Origin: Edaphobacter lichenicola
Lineage (GTDB): Bacteria; Acidobacteriota; Terriglobia; Terriglobales; Acidobacteriaceae
DNA length: 64,000 bases
Assembly (NCBI RefSeq): GCF_014201315.1
Contig: NZ_JACHDY010000005.1
Location: 1-64,000 of the forward strand
Reading direction: 5' to 3'
In this document: piece by piece, positions 26,893 to 36,105 of the stretch
Layout of the letters: each line of letters starts with the position of its first letter
Numbering within the stretch: the stretch's first letter is position 1
Position numbers and translations under genes: made by a program
Notes under the pieces: model-generated
Told to the model about the DNA's origin: nothing
What the model saw: only the letters and a program-made list of their open reading frames with translations
The model's database searches: none

Positions 26893-27630
26893 ATGAAAGC
26901 CTCAGCCCTCGAGTTCCGTCTCCGTTTTCTCATCATCGTAGTCATCTATCTTCTCGGCTTCATCGCCCCGTGGAACAGTTTCCTGCATCTGGACTCCATC
27001 CGCACCTGGCAGTACCTTGCAGCGTGGCCCGCGCGCAGTGGATGGATCGGCTTCAGCGCAGCCACCATCATGGTCCTGGTCCTCGGCATCCTTTGCGCAA
27101 TTGCAGGAGCGTTCCTGCGCACCTGGGGCTCGGCCTACCTCGATCCCTCCACCGTTCAAGCCGGTGCGATGCACGGCGAAGGCGTCGTAGCCGCCGGCCC
27201 CTATCGCCATCTCCGCAATCCGCTCTACCTTGGCACGCTCTTCCACACCTTTGCCCTCGCGCTTCTCATGCCACCCAGCGGAGCCATCTTCTCCATCCTC
27301 GCCATCACACTCTTCCAGCTCCGCCTCATCTTCGCGGAAGAGTCCTTCCTCACCGCAAAACTCGGCGCTCCCTATCTCGACTACTGCGCCAAAGTCCCAC
27401 GCCTCTTCCCATCATTCACTGCACGCATTCCCGCATCCCCGCTGCGCCCCTCGTCTCCATCGTGGCCCACAGCATTCCTCCCCGAGATCTACATGTGGGG
27501 AGTAGCCGTCTCCTTCGCGGCACTCGGCTGGCGCTACAACTCCGTGCTCATCATCAAAGGCGTCCTCATCTCACTCGGCCTCTCCCTCATCGTCCGAGCG
27601 TTCCTCAAGCCCGCACCCAGGAGAACCTAG
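26893..27630 (+). CDS. Isoprenylcysteine carboxyl methyltransferase-like membrane protein
   Basis: The product of 245 residues has five or so hydrophobic segments and the family's C-terminal catalytic pattern, GPYRHLRNPLYLGTLFHTF (about residues 100-118) and EESFLTAKLGAPYLDYCAKVPR. These SAM-binding residues are shared by isoprenylcysteine carboxyl methyltransferases and phospholipid N-methyltransferases. The substrate in bacteria is usually unknown. The gene converges with the GNAT gene and overlaps it by four bases at the 3' end. Confidence 0.85.
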   Translation: MKASALEFRLRFLIIVVIYLLGFIAPWNSFLHLDSIRTWQYLAAWPARSGWIGFSAATIMVLVLGILCAIAGAFLRTWGSAYLDPSTVQAGAMHGEGVVAAGPYRHLRNPLYLGTLFHTFALALLMPPSGAIFSILAITLFQLRLIFAEESFLTAKLGAPYLDYCAKVPRLFPSFTARIPASPLRPSSPSWPTAFLPEIYMWGVAVSFAALGWRYNSVLIIKGVLISLGLSLIVRAFLKPAPRRT

Positions 27631-28181
27631 AGAGTTTCGGGACGGCCCGGATTCATCAGCAGATAGGACGGGTGATTTGCGCCCGTAGGTGCATAGAACT
27701 CTTCGTGCGTAAAAGAAAACCCAAGCCTTCCGAGAAGACGTTTCGAGGAGGCATTCTTCGGGTGGTGTCCCGCGAACAATCCTCGGATCTGCAGCGTCTC
27801 AAACGCAAATTTGATAACGGCGCGTGCCGCCTCCTGAGCGAGACCCTGCCCCTGGTAACTCTTTCTCACATGGACTCCCATCTCGAAGATGCGGCCATCG
27901 AGATGGTAGGGCCGAAGTCCGGCACACCCGGCAAAATCATCGCTTTGAAGCAGGAAGACAGGCCAATACTGAACCTGGTGGTCGATCAACATGGTTCTCT
28001 CACGAGCTAGCCGCGCACCGATCTCACGATCGGTAAAGGGCCCGCCAATCAGCGAAGACACTCCAGGATCGCCCCATAGTTCAAGGGCGAGGGGAAGGTC
28101 TCCTTCGCTCCACTGTCCAAACCCCAAGCGATCTGTCCGAAGAAAGTAGTCGTGCGGTCGAGTCAAAGAGGAATCCGCCAT
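27627..28181 (-). CDS. GNAT family N-acetyltransferase
   Basis: The product of 184 residues resembles the RimJ/RimL branch of GNAT enzymes. It opens with LRTDRLGFGQWSEGDLPLALELWGDPGV, has the acetyl-CoA-binding segment RKSYQGQGLAQEAARAVIKFAF near residues 108-130, and ends with ASSKRLLGRLGFSF. It may acetylate an N-terminus or another amine. I chose the ATG at 28181; the frame continues upstream but runs through the HU terminator. No obvious ribosome site is present. Confidence 0.85.
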   Translation of the reverse strand: MADSSLTRPHDYFLRTDRLGFGQWSEGDLPLALELWGDPGVSSLIGGPFTDREIGARLARERTMLIDHQVQYWPVFLLQSDDFAGCAGLRPYHLDGRIFEMGVHVRKSYQGQGLAQEAARAVIKFAFETLQIRGLFAGHHPKNASSKRLLGRLGFSFTHEEFYAPTGANHPSYLLMNPGRPETL

Positions 28182-28192
28182 CTGTAAAGGGA

Positions 28193-28239
28193 AAACCCGC
28201 CGCGCCCACACGATCAAAATCGTGGACGCAAGCGGGTTT
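28193..28239 (-). terminator. Terminator downstream of the HU gene
   Basis: AAACCCGC (28193-28200) pairs with GCGGGTTT (28232-28239), with an inner pairing of CCACACGAT and ATCGTGG. On the minus strand it is followed by TTTTCCCTTT. It lies about 110 bases past the HU stop and just upstream of the GNAT start. Confidence 0.75.
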
Positions 28240-28348
28240 GTCTTGCTCTCGCGCATCAGCAGCCCAGACTCTGAGGCGCGTCAATCGGGGAGGGCCCTCT
28301 CCTGCGACACCATCGCACCAACTGGCGCACGCGAGCGTCGCTCTAGAA

Positions 28349-28645
28349 CTACTTCTTTACCGGTGCGATCGTGTCCTTCGCAACCTTGGCCACGCGGAAC
28401 TTCACCACGGTCTTGGCCTTGATCTTGATGGTCTCACCCGTCTGCGGGTTGCGGCCAAGACGCGCCTTACGCTCTGCCTTCACCAGCTTGCCAATACCAG
28501 GAATGGTGAACTCGCCATTCTTCTTGGTCTCTTTGACGGCAGTCTCGGCCAGCAGTTCCAGGAAGCCAGCAGTCTGCTTGTTGGTGAGTTCGAGCTTCTC
28601 CGCCAGGTGGCGAACCAGCGCTGTCTTTGTCATTCCCTTTGCCAT
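28349..28645 (-). CDS. HU-family DNA-binding protein
   Basis: The product of 98 residues is a histone-like architectural protein. It shows MTKTALVRHLAEKLELTNKQ helices, the central FTIPGIGKLVKAERKARLGRNPQTGETI beta-arm (residues 46-73 or so), which is the family signature, and a Lys-rich end. It acts as a dimer that bends DNA. AAGGAG lies seven bases before the ATG at 28645; the frame is open upstream but without such a site. It is monocistronic with its own terminator. Confidence 0.96.
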   Translation of the reverse strand: MAKGMTKTALVRHLAEKLELTNKQTAGFLELLAETAVKETKKNGEFTIPGIGKLVKAERKARLGRNPQTGETIKIKAKTVVKFRVAKVAKDTIAPVKK

Positions 28646-29147
28646 GTAGTGCTCCTTCTTGCTTTCGATATAGAGTCTAAGGTCTGCTCGCCTGGCCCGC
28701 ATAAAGATTTCGTAAGGCCGCATCCAGTTTTGCAATGCGAAATCACCAGTGTTCATGCGGGTGCGGAGAACCGTACCGCAATTCACCTTCAGCCTTTCCG
28801 CGCGCTTTGTCAACTCCCTTTCTTCGGTTTCCACAGGTTTTTTCCGGTTTTTCTCGGTTTTGTTCGAAAACAGGTACATTTTTCTCACAAATTCCAAGTA
28901 AAACCCATAGTTCCGGCGTAAAAATCTCAACGGCAGACTTCAAGACTGGAACCAATCTGATCCCTCGAAAAGGGTCATCTTCGCCAGAATCCTCTGCTGC
29001 AAACTCCATCTTGGGCCCTTACAGAAGAAAATATCGCAACCGTTCGTTCACTAATATGAAACAAAATTATAGATATGCTCAAAATTATTTCATCTCGTTG
29101 CGGCGGTGTGATATCTTCCTCCGCAGTAAATCCAAGGAGTGAAGTCA
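28646..29147. other. Divergent intergenic region, HU and PNGase A-like genes
   Basis: This gap of 502 bases is AT-rich from about 28830 to 29110 and presumably contains both promoters. I see no small gene, no repeat family copy and no clear operator in it. Confidence 0.5.
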
Positions 29148-30884
29148 ATGCACAAGCCAGTCTCCCCCTCGCGCGCCGTCGGAACCATTCCCTCTGTCTC
29201 AAAATTCCTCCTCCTCGCATCCCTCGCTCTCGGCACCGCCTCTGCGCAAGTCGTTCCCGCCCCACCAACTCCGCAGGTAGGCTCGTCCAATCCCGTCACC
29301 GCCGAGCCTCTCGTCCCACGTCCCCCCACCAAGCCGTGCGTCGTCTCGCTGCTCAGCAACGCCGCCTTTGAAAACTTCAACGGCGCGCCCCTCACCTACG
29401 CGCCTCCCGCGGCCTGTCCCGGCCCCTGGGCAAAGGTCGTCCTCACCGCCGACTTCACCGTCACCGCCGGCCGCCAGTTCGACCGCAGCGCCTGGTTCTA
29501 TCTCGGCAACACCAACATCTTCTACGGCACCACCGCCGAACCCCGCGCCGCCCTCAGCCCCTCCTGGCACGTCGAGCGCGACCTCACCGACCTCACCGCG
29601 CTCTTCAAATCCCCGCAGACCGGCCTCGCCTCCATCGGCAACATCGTCAACTCCACCTACACCGGCATCATCTACGCCAGCGCCGCGCTCGAGTTCTACC
29701 CCGCCTCCTGGCGAGCACCCGCGCCCATCACGCCTGACGTCGTCGTCCCCGTCAGCTCCGGCAACAGCCCCGTCACCCTCAACACCACCACCGACCAGGC
29801 TACCGCCACCCTCAACCTCCCGCGCAACGTCGAGAAGGTCTACCTCGACGTCATCTCGCAGAGCCAGATCGGCGACGAGTTCTGGTATCTCTGCGTCCCC
29901 AGCGCCGTCGCAGGCGAGCTCGAAACCTGCGGCAACACCGCCTTCCGCGAAACCGAAATCTCCATCGACGGAACACCAGCAGGCGTCGCCCCCGTCTATC
30001 CCTGGATCTACACCGGCGGCCTCGACCCCTATCTCTGGGAGCCCATCACCGGCGTCCAGACCCTCGACTTCAAACCCTACCGCGTTGACCTCACACCCTT
30101 CGCCGGCCTCCTCGCCGACGGCACCCAGCACACCGTCGCCGTCAGCGTCTACAACGCCAACGGATACTTCCTCTCCACCGCCAACCTGCTCGTCTACACC
30201 GACCACGGCAGCAAAGAAGTCTCAGGCGGAGTCACCAGCAACACCCTCACCACACCCAATCCAGAGATCGTCCAGAACCTCTCCACCGACGCCACCGGCA
30301 CCACCACCGGCACCGTCAACGTAGGCTCCAACCGCACCTTCTCCATCACGGGATACGTCAACACCTCACACGGCCGCGTCGAAACCACCGTCGCACAAAA
30401 GGTAAACTTCCTCAGCGCGCAGACCTTCGATGTCAACGTAGCCAACGGCCCCGAGATTCAGAACCTCGTCCAGACCAGCACCGTAGACTCCGAGACCACG
30501 ACCCGCGACGGCTTCCTCGTAGAAAAAACATCGAAGCACATCTCCTTCCCACTCACGCTTGACTACTCCTTCGTCAACAATCCCAACGGCACCTTCACCC
30601 AGGTAGTCTCCTCCAACCAGCAAAACCTCCATACCGAGGCGAAATCCCTCAACGGCTTCTCGCTCTTCCAGTCCAACTCGCAGGAGCAGGTCGTCTCGAA
30701 GGACACCCTGCAGTTCAACCCCGACTTCACCGTCTCAGCTCCCGGCGTAGGCAGCTCCAGCGCCTCCTACCGCAGCAACGACTCGCTCGGCGACTGCTAC
30801 AGCCGCTCCCTCACCGCCGCTGACCAGAAGCTAACCTCCATCACCGATGGCAAAGGCTGCCACGACCACGACCACTGGTTCTAA
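29148..30884 (+). CDS. Secreted PNGase A-like protein (peptide N-glycanase A family)
   Basis: The product of 578 residues has a signal peptide (to about ASAQ, residue 33) followed by a Pro-rich stretch. It then shows a pattern I associate with the peptide-N4-(N-acetyl-beta-glucosaminyl)asparagine amidase A family: FTVTAGRQFDRSAWFYLG, a VERDLTDLTALF segment, GNIVNSTYTGIIYASAALEFYP and GDEFWY. These are beta-sandwich enzymes that remove N-glycans; known members are mostly plant and fungal. ATG at 29148 is chosen because AAGGAG lies eight bases upstream. The C-terminal 150 residues are Thr/Ser-rich beta sequence and end in a His/Asp cluster (HDHDHWF). Whether it is catalytic is not known. Confidence 0.75.
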   Translation: MHKPVSPSRAVGTIPSVSKFLLLASLALGTASAQVVPAPPTPQVGSSNPVTAEPLVPRPPTKPCVVSLLSNAAFENFNGAPLTYAPPAACPGPWAKVVLTADFTVTAGRQFDRSAWFYLGNTNIFYGTTAEPRAALSPSWHVERDLTDLTALFKSPQTGLASIGNIVNSTYTGIIYASAALEFYPASWRAPAPITPDVVVPVSSGNSPVTLNTTTDQATATLNLPRNVEKVYLDVISQSQIGDEFWYLCVPSAVAGELETCGNTAFRETEISIDGTPAGVAPVYPWIYTGGLDPYLWEPITGVQTLDFKPYRVDLTPFAGLLADGTQHTVAVSVYNANGYFLSTANLLVYTDHGSKEVSGGVTSNTLTTPNPEIVQNLSTDATGTTTGTVNVGSNRTFSITGYVNTSHGRVETTVAQKVNFLSAQTFDVNVANGPEIQNLVQTSTVDSETTTRDGFLVEKTSKHISFPLTLDYSFVNNPNGTFTQVVSSNQQNLHTEAKSLNGFSLFQSNSQEQVVSKDTLQFNPDFTVSAPGVGSSSASYRSNDSLGDCYSRSLTAADQKLTSITDGKGCHDHDHWF

Positions 30885-30937
30885 CCAAACCGTGTCCAAC
30901 GCAGTAACAATCAATTAATCGTCGGAATCACCAGAAT

Positions 30938-30979
30938 CATCGGGTGCCCCATCCATCGCGCACTTTGCGATGGGTGGGA
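30938..30979. repeat. CCCATCCATCGC hairpin repeat, copy 1
   Basis: CATCGGGTGCCCCATCCATCGC, a short loop, then GCGATGGGTGGGA forms a 12-pair stem with one T-G wobble. The same sequence is found at 38139-38181 with one extra T in the loop. It lies just past the PNGase A-like gene and may act as a terminator. Confidence 0.8.
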
Positions 30980-31013
30980 GGTACCTCTCCCCCGGCCAAC
31001 GCCGTGTAGTTGT

Positions 31014-31103
31014 TTTTGCAGTTGCAGTTGCAGTTGCAGTTCATGTTGATGTTGCCCTTGCCCTTTTGTTGTCATTCCGCACCCTGAGCGCAGTCGAACG
31101 GGG
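31014..31103. repeat. TTGCAG hexamer array and Asp/Ser-like CGAACGGG repeat
   Basis: Four TTGCAG units (about 31016-31041) are followed by degenerate units (TTGATG, TTGCCC) and then by CACCCTGAGCGCAGTCGAACGGG (31079-31102), whose reverse form appears at 43883-43922. Similar hexamer tracts occur at 36549, 37955 and 43960, each next to a covarying-hairpin copy. Confidence 0.65.
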
Positions 31104-31137
31104 GAGGAATTTGTTGTCCCTGCCCCTCCCCCAAAAA

Positions 31138-31205
31138 CGTCGTCTCGACCGAAGCTGTTCACAGTCTCATCGTGAACGGCGCAGTGGAGAGATCCTGTAT
31201 TTCGT
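31138..31205 (+). repeat. Covarying-stem hairpin repeat, copy 1
   Basis: Conserved flank TCTCGACCGAAG, variable stem GTTCAC/GTGAAC around the conserved loop AGTCTCATC, then the conserved flank GCAGTGGAGAGATCC. Six copies occur in the window with different but self-complementary stems. This one lies in the 424-base gap between the PNGase A-like gene and the LLM oxidoreductase gene. Confidence 0.85.
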
Positions 31206-31308
31206 CTTTGCCGCAGGGGTGCACGATTTTGGTGCAGTGAGCACACCATGAATCAAATCCCCTACCCTCGCATCAACCTAAGAGACAATCAACTCTGAGG
31301 GACAACCG

Positions 31309-32361
31309 ATGCAGATCGGCATTGACAGCTTCGCCGCACTCGTTCCAGACCCCATCACCGGCCAAACCGTCACAGCGCAGCAGCGCATCGCCCATCTCCT
31401 CGAAGAGATCAGGCTCGCCGATGAAGTGGGCCTCGACCAGTTCGGCCTCGGCGAGCATCACCGCACTGAGTACCTCGACTCCGCCCCCGCCGTCATCCTC
31501 GCCGCCGCCTCCTCCATCACCAAAACCATCCGCCTCACCTCTGCCGTCACCGTCCTCAGCGCCGCCGATCCCGTCCGCGTCTTCCAGGAGTTCGCAACCC
31601 TCGACCTCCTCTCCGGCGGCCGTGCCGAAATCGTCGCAGGCCGCGGCTCCTTCATCGAATCCTTCCCTCTCTTCGGCCTCAAGCTCGAAGACTACGATGA
31701 CCTCTTCGCCGAAAAGCTCGACCTCCTCCTCGCCCTCCGCGAAGGCAACAACATCCATTGGAAAGGCAAACACCGCGCCGCACTCACCGGTCAGGGAGTC
31801 TTCCCGCGTCCGCTGCAAAACCCGCTGCCCGTCTGGCTCGGCGTAGGTGGCACCCCGGAGTCCTTCATCCGCGCCGGCATGCTCGGCCTGCCCCTCATGG
31901 TCGCCATCATCGGCGGTGAGCCCCACCGCTTCCGCCCCCTCATCGACCTCTACCGCGAAGCAGGCAAGCACGCCGGCCACGCCCCCGACTCCCTCAAAGT
32001 CGGCATCCACGCCCTCGGCTACGTAGCCGACACCGACCAGCAAGCCTCCGACGACTTCTTCCCCGGCTACGCCGAAGCCTTCACCAAGATCGGCAAAGAG
32101 CGCGGCTGGCCGCCAGTCACCCGCAGCCAGTTCGAAGCCCTCCGCCGCCCCACCGGCGCGCTCATGGTCAGCGACCCCGAGACCGTAGCCGCAAAGCTCC
32201 TCAAGATGAACGAAGCCCTCGGCGGCATCTCCCGCATCAGCTTCCAGATGAGCGTAGCCGCCCTCCACCACGACAAACTCCTCCACGCCATCGAACTCCT
32301 CGGCACCCGCGCAGCCCCCATCGTCCGCAAAGCTCTCCTCAAACCCACCGCGACAAAATAA
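31309..32361 (+). CDS. LLM class flavin-dependent oxidoreductase
   Basis: The product of 350 residues has the luciferase-like monooxygenase barrel: the GLDQFGLGEHHRTEYLDSAP segment near residue 41, then LTSAVTVLSAADPVRVFQEFATLDLLSGGRAEIVAGRG, and a C-terminal substrate-binding part. Members use reduced F420 or FMN; the substrate cannot be told. AGGGACAACCG precedes the ATG. The gene is single between repeat-rich gaps. Confidence 0.92.
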   Translation: MQIGIDSFAALVPDPITGQTVTAQQRIAHLLEEIRLADEVGLDQFGLGEHHRTEYLDSAPAVILAAASSITKTIRLTSAVTVLSAADPVRVFQEFATLDLLSGGRAEIVAGRGSFIESFPLFGLKLEDYDDLFAEKLDLLLALREGNNIHWKGKHRAALTGQGVFPRPLQNPLPVWLGVGGTPESFIRAGMLGLPLMVAIIGGEPHRFRPLIDLYREAGKHAGHAPDSLKVGIHALGYVADTDQQASDDFFPGYAEAFTKIGKERGWPPVTRSQFEALRRPTGALMVSDPETVAAKLLKMNEALGGISRISFQMSVAALHHDKLLHAIELLGTRAAPIVRKALLKPTATK

Positions 32362-32597
32362 CGCGACGAAATAAATCGAGAAGGTGTAGCTACGCCGCAT
32401 CCCTGATGGCGAGACATACCCTCCCCGATTCCCCGCATCCCAAAGCCAGACACTCGAAATAAGCAAAAAGATGAGATGCTGTTGGGGCGCGCAGTCAGCC
32501 ACTCCTCTACGCCGCCAGCAAGACTGCTCCAAAGCACTACTGCAAACTCTTTCCCGTCCGGGCCCCCAAGGCGCTGTCGATGTTGGAGGACTTTGGT

Positions 32598-34877
32598 ATG
32601 TCGCTGCACCGAAGAAAAAATCACACCCGGCTCCTGCCTCTCGCACTTCTCTTCGCCGCCAGCATCGCGCACAGCCAGACCCCGGAAGCAAATCCCGCAC
32701 CCCCTCCCGCACCCCAGACAACCCAACCCAACGAAGCCTCACCCGTCCTCCGGCACCACCCCCGCGTCGCCCTCGTCCTCGAAGGCGGCGGAGCCCTCGG
32801 CTTCGCTCACATCGGCGTCCTCCAGTATCTTGAGCAGCATCACATCCCCATCGACCTCATCGTAGGGACCAGCATGGGCGGACTCGTAGGCGGGCTCTAC
32901 GCCACCGGCCGCAGCCCCGACGAGATCCGCAACCTCGTCCAGAACATCGACTGGGACAGAGCCATCGGCGGCCGCACTCCGTTCCCCGATCTCTCCTACC
33001 GCCGCAAACAGGATCGCGTCGAGTACCCCAACCGCCTCGAGTTCGGCCTCCGCCACGGCCTCTCTCTCCCCGAAGGCCTCAACACCGGCCAGCAGGTCGG
33101 CCTCATCCTCGACGCCGCCACCCTCGCCGACTACAACCTCAAATCCTTCGACGACCTCCCCACCCCCTTCCGCTGCGTCGCCACCAACATGAACACCGGC
33201 CGCGCCCACGTCTTTGACAACGGCTCTCTCGCCCGCGCCCTCCGCGCCACCATGTCCATCCCCGCCCTCTTCGTCCCCGTCGTCATCGACGGCGTCACCT
33301 ACACCGACGGCGCAGCCGTAGACAACCTCCCCGTCGACGTCGCCAAGGCCAACGGAGCCGACATCATCATCGCCAGCTACCTCGACAACACCGGCGGCCC
33401 GCAGACCACCCCAGGGTCTTTCCTCGCCACCACCGGAAACTTCGTCAGCATCGCCATCGCCGCCAACGAGATGCGCAGCCTCGAAGCCGCCGACATCCTC
33501 ATCACCTCCAAACTCCAGGGCTTCACCAGCACCATGTTCCCCAAATCCGCAGAGATCATCCCAAAAGGCGTGACCGCCGCCGAAGCCAAAGCAAAACTCC
33601 TCGACCGCTTCTCCGTCTCCGACGCCGAGTGGGCCGCCTACCGCGCCCAGCGCAACTCCCGCCGCCAAGCCCAACCGCCCAATCCACAATTTGTAACCGT
33701 AGCAGGTGTAAATACCCCTGCCGCCCTCGAGATCGAGCGCAGCCTCCGCCAGATCATCAACCAACCCATCGACACAAAGTTCCTCGACCAGGAGATGACC
33801 CGCTACGTAGGCTACGGCACCCTCAACGCCGCCGGCTACACCATGATCGACCGCGACGGCACTCCGGGCCTGAACATCAACACCTACCCCCGCTACAACG
33901 GCCCGCCCTTCCTCGACCTCGCCATCAACATCGACGGCTCCGACACCCAGGACGTCCTCTTCGGCATGGCCGGCCGCATCATCTTTCAGAACCTCGGCGG
34001 CTTCCGCTCCGAGTGGCGCACCGACGCCTTCTTCGGCTACTCCTACGGCGTCCGAAGCGAGTACTACCGCCCCTTCACCCCGCACAGTCAGTTCTTCTAC
34101 GCGCCCCGCGCCTACGCCACCAGCACCCGGTTCGACTTCTACAACGAAGGCACCAAGACCTCGCAGTATCAAATCAACCAGAGCGGTGTAGGCTTCGACG
34201 CAGGCTACACCTGGAAGCGCAGCGCAGAACTCCGCTTCGGTCAGGACGAGTACTGGTACTCCGTCACCAAGCGCATCGACTTCGACAACCTCTCCATCCC
34301 GCCCCAGCAGCAGAGCGTCACCTCCCTGCGTTTCACCTCCTACAACACCGACAACTCCGTCCTCCCCTTCCGCGGCGTCAACACCTTCCTCCGCATCGAA
34401 CGCCATGAACCCTCCAAAGGCAACGATCCCTTCACCCTCGCCGAAGCCCGCGTCGCCGCCTACCTCCCCCTCACTGCAAAGGACTCCGTCTTCCTCACTG
34501 CTAGCGGAGGCACAGCCTTCGGCGCACCGCCCGAGGTCACCGACCTCCAGGGCTTCCCTCTAGGCGGACCCTTCCGCCTCGGCTCCTACGGCCGCAACGA
34601 GCTACTCGGCACCCAGTACTGGCTCTTTCAAGGAGGCTACGAGCGCAAGATCTTCCAGCTCCCACCCCTCCTCGGCGAAGGCGTCTACGCCGTCGGATTC
34701 TTCGAAGGCGGCAAGGTCTACAACAACCTCAACGCCGCCGACGAACTGGAGTCCGAAGCCTACGACGGCAGCTTCGTCCTCGTCACCCGCACCGCGCTCG
34801 GCCCCATCTACATCGGCGGAGCCTCCGGCAACAACGACCATCGCAAGTGGTGGTTCGGCCTCGGCCACGTCTTCTAG
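32598..34877 (+). CDS. Patatin-like phospholipase fused to an outer-membrane barrel (type Vd autotransporter)
   Basis: The product of 759 residues has a signal peptide (ASIAHSQ), then a patatin domain with the oxyanion motif EGGGALGFAHIGVL near residue 60, the nucleophile in VGTSMGG near residue 92 and the DGA catalytic motif near residue 238. After this come a POTRA-like segment (TVAGVNTPAALEIERSLRQI, about residue 365 onward) and a C-terminal barrel domain with many Tyr/Phe-rich strands, ending in F. This is the layout of PlpD/FplA-type autotransporters, which put a lipase on the cell surface. ATG at 32598 follows TTGGAGG; an upstream start at 32580 is possible. Confidence 0.88.
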   Translation: MSLHRRKNHTRLLPLALLFAASIAHSQTPEANPAPPPAPQTTQPNEASPVLRHHPRVALVLEGGGALGFAHIGVLQYLEQHHIPIDLIVGTSMGGLVGGLYATGRSPDEIRNLVQNIDWDRAIGGRTPFPDLSYRRKQDRVEYPNRLEFGLRHGLSLPEGLNTGQQVGLILDAATLADYNLKSFDDLPTPFRCVATNMNTGRAHVFDNGSLARALRATMSIPALFVPVVIDGVTYTDGAAVDNLPVDVAKANGADIIIASYLDNTGGPQTTPGSFLATTGNFVSIAIAANEMRSLEAADILITSKLQGFTSTMFPKSAEIIPKGVTAAEAKAKLLDRFSVSDAEWAAYRAQRNSRRQAQPPNPQFVTVAGVNTPAALEIERSLRQIINQPIDTKFLDQEMTRYVGYGTLNAAGYTMIDRDGTPGLNINTYPRYNGPPFLDLAINIDGSDTQDVLFGMAGRIIFQNLGGFRSEWRTDAFFGYSYGVRSEYYRPFTPHSQFFYAPRAYATSTRFDFYNEGTKTSQYQINQSGVGFDAGYTWKRSAELRFGQDEYWYSVTKRIDFDNLSIPPQQQSVTSLRFTSYNTDNSVLPFRGVNTFLRIERHEPSKGNDPFTLAEARVAAYLPLTAKDSVFLTASGGTAFGAPPEVTDLQGFPLGGPFRLGSYGRNELLGTQYWLFQGGYERKIFQLPPLLGEGVYAVGFFEGGKVYNNLNAADELESEAYDGSFVLVTRTALGPIYIGGASGNNDHRKWWFGLGHVF

Positions 34878-34922
34878 AGCAACGCGCAGTTGGTGTAGAG
34901 CAACGCCGCAGTTGGTGTAGAG
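34875..34922. repeat. Tandem 21/22-bp direct repeat at the patatin gene's 3' end
   Basis: TAGAGCAACGC(C)GCAGTTGGTG occurs twice in tandem, and the first copy starts with the gene's stop codon TAG. The second copy carries a one-base insertion. A further TAGAG follows. Confidence 0.8.
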
Positions 34923-35085
34923 TCGTCTTGGCCTTTTGTTTGTCATTCCCGAAGGGAATCGGCGTTTGCAGTCTCACCACCATCAGGCAAAATTGCCATA
35001 ACGTTATTCCCTTGACACCGCTTCGCCAACGCCAAGTAGACTGGCCTATCAGCCGAAGCAGCATACCGTAAAGATCAGGAGAAGC

Positions 35086-35994
35086 ATGAATCCCTCACGT
35101 CGTCTCTTCCTGCAGCAGTCCGCCGCCGTCAGCCTAGCCTCCCTGTTGCCCTTCCGTTCTGCGTTCGGCGAAACCAGCATGCCCATCGGCATCCAGCTCT
35201 ACACCGTGCAGGACGAGCTGAAAAAGGACGCCGTCGCCACCCTGCACGCCCTCGCAAAGATCGGCTACCGCGAGGTCGAGTCCTTCCCCCTCCAGGACAT
35301 CACCGCCGCGCAGATGCGAACCATGCTCGACGACGCCGGCCTCAAATGCCCCAGCGCGCATCTCTTCTTCGGCGTGGCCGACAACGCCCAGCTCTTCGAC
35401 CAGGCCAACGCCCTCGGCGCCCACTACGCCGTCAGCTCCGTCCTCCTTCCCAACACCCTCCAGGGCGCCGACCTCCCAAAGATGATGGACATCATCAAAG
35501 CCTTCACCCTCGACGACTTCAAAAAGATCGCCGCCAAAGCCAACGAGATCGGAGCCCAGGCCCAGAAGGCCGGCCTCCAGTACGCTTATCACAATCACAA
35601 CTTCGAGTTCCGCGACTACAGCGGCCACACCGGCTACGAGATTCTGATCAAAGAGACCGACCCCAAACTCGTTAAGTTCGAGCTCGACTGCGGCTGGATG
35701 GTCACCTCCGGCAACAACCCCATCGACTACTTCAAAAAATATCCCGGCCGCTATCCCCTCATGCACGCCAAGGACTTCCCCGCCGACACTCCCGTCACCA
35801 CCACGCTCGGCGTCGACCCCAACCACCGCCCCACCGAGATCGGCCGCGGTCACATCGACTTCAAACCCATCATCGCTGCCGCAGAGAAGTCAGGCCTCCA
35901 GCACATCTTCGTCGAACAGGATCCACCCATCGAAGGAATGACCTCGCTCGAAGCCGTAGGCGTCAGCTACGAGGCACTCCGTCCCCTCGTCTAA
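35086..35994 (+). CDS. Tat-exported sugar phosphate isomerase/epimerase-like protein
   Basis: The product of 302 residues starts with a twin-arginine signal, SRRLFLQQSAAVSL, so it is probably exported folded. The rest is the xylose-isomerase-like TIM barrel: IGIQLYTVQDELKKDAVATL, then YHNHNFEFRD and ELDCGWM metal-binding strands and EIGRGHIDFKPII. Relatives act on sugars or related polyols; the substrate is unknown. AGGAGAAGC precedes the ATG. Confidence 0.9.
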   Translation: MNPSRRLFLQQSAAVSLASLLPFRSAFGETSMPIGIQLYTVQDELKKDAVATLHALAKIGYREVESFPLQDITAAQMRTMLDDAGLKCPSAHLFFGVADNAQLFDQANALGAHYAVSSVLLPNTLQGADLPKMMDIIKAFTLDDFKKIAAKANEIGAQAQKAGLQYAYHNHNFEFRDYSGHTGYEILIKETDPKLVKFELDCGWMVTSGNNPIDYFKKYPGRYPLMHAKDFPADTPVTTTLGVDPNHRPTEIGRGHIDFKPIIAAAEKSGLQHIFVEQDPPIEGMTSLEAVGVSYEALRPLV

Positions 35995-36105
35995 ACAAAA
36001 AGCGTCCATCCTCTAAATAAGAAAGATCGTCCTCAAGAAAGATCGCAAACGCATCCCGCAAACCAATCCGCATCCTATATCCAGCACGCTCCAGAGGGGG
36101 GAAAC

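Noticed and set aside
32739-34406. A 555-codon open frame on the minus strand opposite the patatin gene
   Set aside because: It is Gly/Val/Glu/Asp-rich antisense sequence created by the strong C bias at third positions of the real gene; it has no recognisable domain.
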